Source of the DNA: Orobanche coerulescens
Lineage: Eukaryota; Streptophyta; Magnoliopsida; Lamiales; Orobanchaceae
DNA length: 64,000 bases
Direction: 5' to 3'
Assembly: GCA_033398695.1 (NCBI GenBank)
Contig: CM065805.1
Location: forward strand, 162,603,787 to 162,667,786
Part shown: piece after piece, positions 53,884 through 62,662 of the stretch
How the letters are laid out: each line of letters starts with the position of its first letter
How positions within the stretch are numbered: position 1 is the first letter of the stretch
Notes under the pieces: generated by a model
What the model was told of the DNA's origin: nothing
Databases searched by the model: none
The model's input: only the letters and a program-made list of their open reading frames with translations
Position numbers and translations under genes: made by a program

Positions 53884-55508
53884 TGTTAGGAATACTTATT
53901 AGATTTTGATAATGTCATCCCTATATTTATTTGATTATTCAAATGTACGTTTTAAGTACTTGGCAAAATGTAAAGAAAAACAAAATGAGTATCTTCTGTA
54001 GGCCAGATTATGTATAGTTGAATACTTGGAAAAATGTAAAGAAGAACCAAATGAGTATCTTCTGTAGGCCATGTAAGTTAGGCTAAAATCGGCTAAGTAT
54101 AAATCGCAGAGAAGTCCAAAATCAGAGAAGTTTTGGTCAAACAGATACATCAGAGATGTTTGACCAAACACTGTAGAAAGCCGAGTTGTAGACAAGTTTA
54201 ATCAGAGAAGTCTCGGTCAACTCAATTGTTCAGAGAAGGTTGACCACAGACGACTTATCATCAGACAATGTTCTGCAGAAAGTGATTTATCAGAGAAGTC
54301 CTGGTCAAAATAATTATCAGAGAAGTTTGACCAAACTACAGTCAAATGATCAGACGGAGTCCAAGTCAACTGAAGTTTGACCATCAGATCAGATAAGCTC
54401 ATCAGGTTAGAAGACTTCAGATCAGAGAATATTAGTCGGGACAGAGAACTTCATCACAGAGAAGTTACATCATAGAAGTCCGGCATCAGATAAGGATGAC
54501 CATACGAGATCAGATAAGTGATCAGCCAAGTAATCCAGTCCATGTCAGCATGCGTTGAAAAGGCAATTCACGGAAAGTCACATGCAGGCGTAGAGAAACA
54601 GACTGGAGAGATTCCCAAAAAGAAATGAATTACATATTCATCGAGACCTACCTCTGAAAACTTTAAGCATATTATAATCTAAAGATTCGGCGCTACAACG
54701 TGAAAGTCTTCACAACAGTCGGAAATGGATTAAAATAAGGGAATCCAGCCTTGCAACGTTCGTAAAGAAAAACAAAGAAGTCTATTTATCCAACGGACGA
54801 ATTTGTTACAGGAAATGCAACGGCTATGAAGGAAGCTCAAGGATCGACATCTATATGTACCTGAAGATTTGAATTGAGTAAAGTATGATGCGATCAACAC
54901 TTACAAGCGAACAAAGCAATCAAAGCAATCAAAGCGAACAATAGCATCGTGAAGAGCAAGAGTTCAAAGTTCTTATTTAAAGAAGCTCTTAGTTGGAGAA
55001 GACAAACCACTCGTGTCTTTAAACCTGAGTTCGGGGTACTTCACTGGTTGAAGTTTGCGAGACTGATAGGCATCCAATGATTTTAGATCAAGAGGTGTTA
55101 GGCAGTCAAATGAGTTGCAACGATGGGATTTCCACTGGCTAGAAGTTGTTGTAGCTAAGGAAGAGTCACTGTAATATTTATCACTAGTTGAGAATTATAT
55201 TGAATTAATCTCCAACTGGTTTGGAGAAAAGTGGATTAGTAGAGGATTACCCCACCTCTGAGACCACTATAATTGCCTGCGTATTTTAGTGCTTTAATTA
55301 TCATACTTACCTGTTGCATACATACTTACTGTTCTATTGTTTAGTTATTTGCTTTCGTCATCAGCCGACTTCCGCATACCTGTCTATAGGCGACTGTAAG
55401 TCATCTGTACCTATCAGTTGAGAAACTCCTAACCCTTCGTGGAAAAAGAGTTTCAATAAGTCTATTCACCCCCCTTCTAGACTTATTCCTGACGACTTGT
55501 GACCTACA
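53884..55508 (+). repeat. TE-L 5' LTR
   Basis: Starts TGTTAGGAATA. The exact right end is uncertain: CTACA at 55508 lies two bases before the primer site, but TTATTCCTGAC at 55483-55493 mirrors the LTR start. The W-box-like array lies at 54135-54382. TATTTAAAG near 54975 is a possible TATA signal. Confidence 0.75.
54135..54382 (+). promoter_or_regulatory. Inverted W-box pairs in TE-L LTR
   Basis: GGTCAA/TTGACC pairs start at 54135/54160, 54215/54240 and 54303/54327, with a related AGTCAA/TTGACC pair at 54364/54377. The first three are inverted pairs 24-25 bp apart, embedded in repeated CAGAGAAGT words. TTGACC/T is the core bound by WRKY factors; stress or defence responsiveness is inferred. 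Confidence 0.65.
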
Positions 55509-55510
55509 AG

Positions 55511-55521
55511 TGGTATCAGAG
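55511..55521 (+). other. Primer binding site of TE-L
   Basis: TGGTATCAGAG lies two bases after the inferred LTR end. It is complementary to initiator tRNA-Met. Confidence 0.8.
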
Positions 55522-55589
55522 AGGTTGGTTCAATTTTTCAGAACCAGATACATATATCGAGGATATATACTTTAATCTCTCATTTAGAA

Positions 55590-57034
55590 ATGGAACACAT
55601 GAAACACATGCACTCTAGGTTACCTGTTTTTTCTGTTGATGAGTATGATCTTTGTAAGATAAGAATGCAAGCACATTTATCATCCATACATGACGACATG
55701 TGGTGCATAATTAAAGACGGTCCTTTTATCTTCGAGAAAGAGAACTCCCCAGAAGAAATTGCAGCCGGGAAGCCAGAGAAGATTACCAAGAAGAGGACGG
55801 AGATGACCCCTGATGAGAGGAAGCTGGCCAATCTTGACAACGATCCAGAGATGTGCTGTATGAGACTCTTGACAAATCCACCATGGTCAGGATCAAGAAA
55901 TGTAAGAATGCCAAAGAAATTTGGGACACTCTAGCTGTGATGTGCGAAGGAACTGAGCTGATAAAAGAGAATAAGTTGTCAATCGCTACCCAAAAGTTTG
56001 ACAACTTTAAAATGAAGAATGGTGAATCTATCGACCAAGTGGACACAAGATTCAAAGAGATAATAAATGAAATCAATTCTCTGGGAAAAACATATGGCAA
56101 CAGGGATATGGCCCTGAAAGTTCTAAGATCTCTCAATCCAAAATGGAATATAAAGGCAGTGGCCATGAGAGAGTCCAAGGATCTTAACAAGATAAAGATC
56201 CAGGAGTTGTTCTCTGATCTAAAGGCTTATGAGTTTGAGCTTCCAAGTTCATCATCAACGGAGCCTGCAGAGAAGGGAACAGCGTTTGCAGCTGAGTCCC
56301 CCGCCAAGAGCCTATCTGAAGTCAAGCCTCCAAATCCCCTAGATATTGAGGAAGAGATGGATTTCATAATGCAAAGATTCAGCAACTTCCGGAAGAACTA
56401 CTCCAAGTATAAGAAGAATTATAAAGAAAACCCAAGGAGGAATCAAAACGCTGGAAGTTGGAAGGTTGAGTGCTACAATTGTCACAAGACAGGACATATT
56501 CAAATTAACTGTCCTGATCTTAAGAAGGATGAAGACAAGAAAGAAGTGGGCAGAAAAGAAGACAAGAGAAAAGCTTTCATTGGAGAAGACCAAGAGAGAG
56601 TAGAATCTAGCAGTGGATTCTTCTCTGATGATGATGAGGAGTACAATTGTCTGATGTCCAACTTAGCTGATGAGGAGGTAACATCTAAACCCTCAATTTC
56701 AAATAATAACAGCTCAAACATGTCTTAGGATATGGACTTACATGAGTCTGTCAATCAGCTTCTCAAAGATTTTGAGAAATTAAAATCTGCACACTTAACT
56801 GTATCAGCCGAGAAGACCCAGCTGCAAGATGAGAATAGGCAGCTGAAAAATAACTTTGAAAAACTCAGCCTAGAGTTAATTAAAACCAAATCTGAATTTG
56901 AAAAACAGGCTAAAGACCAGTTGAAAAATCAGGCTGATAATACTACAGCTGAGATCAAAAGATTAACTGTTTTAAATAGCGAGAAATCAGCTGCACTTGC
57001 TCATGTTAAATCTGAGTTTGCTAAACTGACATAG
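55590..57034 (+). pseudogene. TE-L gag (Sirevirus-like) with coiled-coil tail
   Basis: The start Met is at 55590. The N-terminal part (YDLCKIRMQAHLSSIHDDMW) runs to about 55852, where a frameshift moves the reading to the next frame. That frame continues through the UBN2-type region (AKEIWDTLAVMCEGTE, TRFKEIINEINSLG, LNPKWNIKAVAMRESKDL), a CCHC knuckle CYNCHKTGHIQINC, a Lys-rich stretch and an acidic Ser/Asp tail. A TAG at 56726-56728 interrupts; the same frame then encodes a strongly heptad-like coiled coil to 57031 (QLKNNFEKLSLELIKTKSEF). The coiled coil probably supports gag assembly. Two lesions at least. Confidence 0.85.
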
Positions 57035-57735
57035 CTAAGTAATACATAAGCTAAGGAGATAACTTCTCTCAAAGTATCTATAACCTTGGATGAGTTGTGT
57101 ATAAATAAAAGGCCACTTTATTCCAGATCAGGCCTTGGATATGACCCCAACACTCCCTCTAGTTCTAAAACTACTTTCATCAGGGGAGAAACACTTGTCC
57201 CGTCTACTGAGCCAACTTACAAACTTGTATTTCAAAATAGGCAGTAGCCAAGTCAAAAGTTTAGGCAGCAGCCAAGGTATACAAAGCAGCCACCTAGACA
57301 AGAGACTAGGCAATGGCCAAGGCAAAAGCAGCTGCCTAGACAACATGCCCACTATTATCAAAGACTCCCCAAAAATAGATTTCAAAATGGGAGGGGCAAA
57401 TGGAAACCTCAAGGTTATCCAAGCTTTCAAAATCAACAGGTGTGGAGACCCCAAAGATTTTATAAATGGTCTCAGCCAAGATTTATAAATGGCTCACACC
57501 ACCAATTTTATGAGGTATATCCAGTACACAATCCTAACTGAGGATATAGGCCCTGACCATACACATCTTTTACGGGCAATCACCATAACTTCCATAATCC
57601 AAGGAGAAATCAATTCTCCAGGAAACCAACTAACCCCCGAGGACCCACACAAATTTAGGTACCTAAATCTCTCCTTGTTTAATTGTAGAAAAGGTGGAAG
57701 GACTACTACCACATCTCCACAAATTCAAATATAAG
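57035..57735 (+). pseudogene. TE-L gag-protease linker, Gln/Pro/Arg-rich
   Basis: Begins with a LYSRSGLGYDP-type motif, then a low-complexity stretch rich in Gln, Pro and Arg (repeats like QPPRQETRQWPRQKQ) and a basic Asn/Tyr/Gln-rich part. Stops and frame changes are frequent. Probably a nucleic-acid-binding part of the large gag typical of Sireviruses. Confidence 0.6.
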
Positions 57736-57897
57736 AGGTGAAGAATGGCTTGTAGATTCTGGATGCTCAAGGCACATGACTGGGAACAAGAAAGTGTTGT
57801 CAAATTATACCAAGGAAAGAGGCGCAGATGTAACCTTTAGAGATAGCTCTAGAGGTCAAACAATAGATTTTGGAGAGCTGCACAAGGGAAACATAAC
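57736..57897 (+). pseudogene. TE-L protease
   Basis: EEWLVDSGCSRHMTGNKKVL carries the copia protease D-S-G active site. The domain is cut by TE-M at 57898 shortly after DFGELHKGNI. The following residues resume at 60284 (TSKVHYVKGLKYNLLSISQF). Confidence 0.88.
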
Positions 57898-58359
57898 TGT
57901 AACACCCCGAGATATTCGGAATAATTACAACGCCGTAAACCCTTTAAGTAAGGATTTACAAGGCTAATTTAAAAGAATTGTAAATATAATCCAATCGTAC
58001 AACTGAAGTTCAAATACAGATTTGATTCAACCGATCAAATGAGTTAACTTATACAACCATATCGAAATGACATTATTAAAACAGACGTACTCGAGTACTA
58101 AATGAACCAAGAAGACAAATCACAATAACAATAAACATCAACCACATCACTGAGCCATTTCATCGTCTCCGCCATCGTGGTTGCTTCCCCGCTCCTCGGC
58201 TACCTGAACATCAAAACAATGTCCACCCCCGAAGGGGTTAGCAAAACAATGCTAGTACAAGTATCATAATACATAAATCATCAGTGCATCATAAAATATG
58301 CAAAACGGACTTCCGTCACTGGAATCCAACGATGCCAATCCTCACGATTCCATCAACAC

Positions 58360-58560
58360 AGTACAGGGTAATCCAGCGATCCAGCGCCCTTGGTATAGAT
58401 CCCCATGATGATCCCGTCGGACCAACGCATGGTGGAAAACCCATCCAGCGATCCAGCGCCCTCAGCATAGATCCCCATGATGATCCCGTCGGACCAACGC
58501 ATGGTGGACATTCGATCCAGCGCCCTCAGCATAGATCCTCATGATCCCCTCGGATCATTT
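58360..58560 (-). repeat. TE-M minisatellite
   Basis: Three units with CGATCCAGCGCCCTCAGCAT, AGATCCCCATGATGATCCCG and TCGGACCAACGCATGGTGGA. This is the reverse complement of the TE-C repeat at 8836-9175. Not coding. Confidence 0.85.
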
Positions 58561-58926
58561 ATATCATAAATCAATCAATTATGCACACATATATGCATTT
58601 CAATATGTTCATCAATACGAACAATTAACAACGAATACCACGAGAAATTACAAAAATACATATCATATTCGACAATATGAACAAAACCACAAGCATGATC
58701 CAAGTTTCAATATAAATCGAACTCGACATATGATACCTGCCTCGAAAATGGCAAGAATGGAAATACTCCAACAAATGACATGCGTCCGTATGCCGCCGCC
58801 CCTCGATCGTCCCCTATGCAAGGCTCGGACCTAAGAAATAATAAAGAATTCCCCTCAAGTCGCATTTAACGTCTAATAATCCGGTTAACGATCGCAAGCT
58901 CTAAAAATGAATTTCGCTGAACTACT

Positions 58927-59139
58927 TAGCGCGCGCTACGTACTATACGTAACGCGGCGCTAAGCCTCGCCTGCTAACGTACGCAAATGACCGTGTTTAG
59001 TGTGCGCTAGCCGTGGCATCGATCTTCAGGAATAAATCGATCGCCTCGCCGATGATATAACGTACGTTACGTATCCAACGTAGCGCACGTTACTCGTTCC
59101 CGATAGCGCACGTTAATATATACATCTTAGCGTGCGCTA
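58927..59139 (-). repeat. Second palindrome array of TE-M, transcribed side
   Basis: Palindromes start at 58927, 58950, 58975, 58998, 59058, 59081, 59104 and 59128, at 23-25 bp spacing. Forms include TAGCGCGCGCTA, TAACGTACGTTA and TAGCGTGCGCTA, mixing the two motif types in one array. Confidence 0.8.
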
Positions 59140-59816
59140 ATCATGCATGGCAGTCACTACTGGGTAAAACTTGAGCTAAAGGTGATGAAAACTCATGAAA
59201 TCCTCAGTGTTAATATAAGCCATCTCAGTGTATATCATGCTCATACGGTTTGTTACTGATTAAACGATTACAAGCTACAAGGGTATGTATAATCATCACA
59301 ACACCATAATTCATCTTTGATCTTCAAGAAACATCCTAAGTCCAATCCATTTCATGTCCCAAACGTATGATTCTATCATGTCAAAACATAAGAACTTGAT
59401 GTTCTCCCCATATTGGTCATAAACAGTTTTGAAGATACATGAATACGTTTAGGAGTCCAACACTAAAAAGGTTCAAAGGATTAAACGATGAATAAGTGCC
59501 GGAACGTCGAAAATATCCTTCTAACACATGATGATCGACTATTAACGAATTTAACTGACTAGATAAGCATGATCAAACGTCCTTTAGAACACTACTAATA
59601 TTGGTGAAGAATCACCTACCTCAAAGTAGTGAAGAACAAGGAGGAAATCGAAGCAATCCAACGTCGAAGGCTTGAACACCAATCCTCAATGATCTACAAT
59701 CTTCAACACGAGCTAGGATGCTGATAGGAAGTGTTTAGGATGTAGAGAGTAATACTCTAAGTATAAGGATTCGGATGTTGGAAGAGAAAAGACTGAAAAT
59801 ACGAAAAGGATGCTGT

Positions 59817-59828
59817 CCTATTTATAGA
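59817..59828 (-). promoter_or_regulatory. TATA box of TE-M
   Basis: The minus strand reads TTCTATAAATAGG, about 11 bp downstream of the upstream array. A strong plant TATA box. Confidence 0.7.
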
Positions 59829-59838
59829 AAATGGTTAT

Positions 59839-60130
59839 TAGCGCGCGCTAGTCCATACTCGTAGCGTGCGCTAACGTCTTCCAATTCATCAGACTCGCAC
59901 TTAGCGTGCGCTATTCACATGCCAGTAGCGTGCGCTAAGGTGTTGACTTGGCTTTTCCCGAAAGCCGTCCAGTTTCATCCCGACACAATCCGACCAAGAT
60001 CCTCGGCCTGATCTCACCTACCACACGTCTCAATCATATTGACCATGCATAGCGTGCGATAATGTTCCTTTGTAGTGTGCGCTATGGATCCATGTTAGCG
60101 TACGCTACAAATAGCCGATAGAGTGCGCTA
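59839..60130 (-). promoter_or_regulatory. Phased TAGCGCACGCTA array in TE-M U3
   Basis: Palindromes start at 59839, 59862 / 59902, 59926 / 60050, 60073, 60096, 60119. Spacings are 23, 24, and three of exactly 23 bp. It directly adjoins the minus-strand TATA box. Confidence 0.82.
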
Positions 60131-60283
60131 CATGCGCAGAATCACAATTTTTAATTCACATTCATGAAATCATACGCTCAACAACACCGGACTATGAGAT
60201 ACGGAGAATAATACTCAGATTAAAGTGCAACAATTACAATATCACAAGTTCCCAAATACATATCAGAAATCTCGGGTATTACA

Positions 60284-61011
60284 ATAACAACATCCAAAGT
60301 CCATTATGTCAAAGGGCTCAAGTACAACCTTTTGAGCATAAGCCAGTTCTGTGATGAGAAGAATCTAGTAGTCTTCACCATTTGGAAATGCATGGTGATA
60401 GATATCCTATCTGGAGAAGTGAAGCTACAAGGATTCAGAAGGAGAGATGTCTATATGATATATTGGAACACAGGAACTCCCAACACCTGTTTTCTATCCA
60501 AGACAATAGCTGAAAATGGATGGCTGTGGCACAAAAGACTATGTCACCTGAACTTCAAAGCCATCAACAAGATTAGTTCTCAATGGTCAGAGGACTTCCA
60601 GAAGAAGTATTCAGAAAAGAAGCTCTCTGTGATGCATGTCAAAAAGGGAAACAAACCAGAGCATCATTCAAACCAGTTCAGCCTACCACTTTCACCACAA
60701 GGATTCTAGATCTACTTCATATGGATCTATTTGGCCCCATCAAGCCAAGGGCATTAAGTGGAAGAAATCATGCTCTAGTAGTAGTAGATGACTACTCAAG
60801 ATATACATGGATTGTTTTTCTCTATAAAAAGAGTGAAACTTTGACAAAGCTACCTGAGCTACTAAGGAAAATCCAGAATGAGAAATCCCTCTCAATCATC
60901 AAGATTGGATCAGATAGAGGAGGAGAATTTCTCAACAAGACAATCACTGAGTATAGTGATCAGAATGGGATCCAGCACGAGGTCTCTGCATCCAGGACTC
61001 CACAACATAAT
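60284..61011 (+). pseudogene. TE-L integrase, N-terminal half
   Basis: After the TE-M duplication come the pre-integrase region (YNLLSISQFCDEKNLVVF), the HHCC zinc domain (WLWHKRLCHLNF, CDACQKGKQ) and the catalytic core: HMDLFGPIKPRA (first Asp), VVVDDYSRYTW, IGSDRGGEFLN (second Asp). A frameshift near 60590 separates the zinc domain halves. The domain is cut after SASRTPQHN, just before the catalytic Glu, by TE-N at 61012. Confidence 0.88.
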
Positions 61012-62158
61012 TGTTGGCCACTTAAGTACACTGGATACAGTTTGGAAAATAGTTTAAACAACAAACTGTACGGAATCTAAATCTGAGTGCGTAGCGGAAG
61101 TCTTGGATACAGTTAGTTGCCGTGGATACAGCAACGAAGTATTTGGTGTATACTTAATATATCACAGTAATTTAAAACAGTAAAAGCTGAAGGTAAATGA
61201 CACAGTAATTTAAGTGGTTCAAGGTAAACCCCTCTACGTCCACTGGTCCTCCACACAGGAGTAAAAAGTTTATTATAATTACTGCGTACACAACTACGTA
61301 ATTATAAACAAACCTATCCTTGTATCGTTCACACAGATTGATACAAAGAATGTTACTTTCAACCGTTCACACAGATTAGTTAAAGCTTCCTTCTTGACTA
61401 GCTTCTTCACACACAGTTCCAAAGCTTCGTCCTTATTCGTCCCACACAGGTCAGAATAACTTGTTGAGTTCACACAGAGCTCGGTTTTTACACAGAGGTA
61501 AAAGGGTAGGTAACCAGGTAAGAACAGCAGCTTTGAATATCAAGTTCTTGAGCTGATGATAGCTGTTCTTGATGTTGAGCACTGTATATCTCTTTCGTTC
61601 TAAATTGCAATATGCTTTGGAGATATGTTTGCTCTGATGATAACTTTGATAGCTTGAGTATTAGGTTACTTGGGTAACTGATCTTCAATGTCTTCAAGGA
61701 TATATATAGTCTCTGAAGAAAGTATCCGTTGAGATATATCCGTTTGAATAAGATGTCGTTCCAACGGGATTAAGACATGATCCGGATTTCGCGGGATTCT
61801 GAAGATCTGAGGACTGCCAGTATTTAAATACTTTATCCTTGAGTATTTAAATACTTCTTTGTTCAACGGGACTTGACTTGTGTTCTTTCTTGTCCTTTTG
61901 TGAACTGTATGGAAGATGACTGTATTTAGGGTGTCGAGACAGTTTCCATACTTGGTCTTTTACAAGTCTTCTTGCTGTACTGACGAGCTACACTTATGCT
62001 GATTCGAGGCAGGTCTTCGATACAGGATAAAGCCTTAAAGCCTCGATACAGTTTCTTTTACTGTATTTGGCATATATGTCAAAACCTCTAAATAACATTC
62101 GATACAGGGATTCGAGTATCTCGGCTGTTTCGATACAGGGTTTTTGTTTTTCCCAACA
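61012..62158 (-). repeat. TE-N 3' LTR
   Basis: 1147 bp. It contains two families of short repeated words on the plus strand: CACACAG (at least seven between 61253 and 61495) and GATACAG (at least eight, clustered near 61040-61130 and 62020-62140). No gene. Confidence 0.8.
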
Positions 62159-62175
62159 ATTTCCCCCTTTTTGAC
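62159..62175 (-). other. Polypurine tract of TE-N
   Basis: The minus strand reads GTCAAAAAGGGGGAAAT directly before the LTR. This fixes the element's orientation as minus. Confidence 0.75.
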
Positions 62176-62662
62176 AATTTGCCAAGACCTTCTTACTTAA
62201 CTCTTCGAGTCTTCTTGATGATGCCAAAACCTTCTTCATGAAGCTTTCTTCTTCGATGACTTCTGGCATATTTCTTGGTCTTTTGTCAATAGGTCTGACT
62301 TAGTGACTTAGTCTACAATAATGAACTGCTCGCAGGCACGTTCGATACAGTTTGAGATTTATTCCAACTTAAGCCTATGATTGGCGCGCAGGCACAATCT
62401 TAGAATGTATTCTAAGTTTACAACTGAAATTATGAACTGTTCGTAGACTAGTTCGTACAGCTTATTTTTCAATCAAGTTTATCTAACTTGAGATTCCTAT
62501 CAAACAATTTTAAGTAATCATACATTAACACAGTAGATTACGAGTTGTAATCTTTCAAGACAAACAAACGTTTTTATTGATATTCAAAATGATTGAGTAC
62601 AGAGTTTGCTGTTTCGAATAGAAATTACAAAAACAAAAATAATATACATAAATTTCAGCACT
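62176..62662 (-). other. TE-N 3' untranslated region
   Basis: Between the ORF stop and the polypurine tract. No coding pattern. One more GATACAG word lies near 62343, and two near copies of ATGAACTG.TCG.AG lie near 62321 and 62433. Confidence 0.5.

Larger units (their letters stand above)
57898..60283 (-). repeat. TE-M: solo gypsy LTR
   Basis: 2386 bp from TGTAACACCCCGAGATATTC to CTCGGGTATTACA, flanked by a perfect duplication ATAAC (57893-57897 and 60284-60288), with no internal region. A solo LTR arises by recombination between the two LTRs of an element. It is the same family as TE-C, in reverse. Minus-strand order: array (60130-59839), TATA box, second array (59139-58927), minisatellite (58560-58360), terminus. 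Confidence 0.92.

Noticed and set aside
49519..60130. Regularly spaced short repeats resembling a CRISPR array
   Set aside because: The repeats are 12-bp palindromes with 9-12 bp gaps inside plant LTRs. There is no cas gene, and repeat and spacer lengths are wrong.
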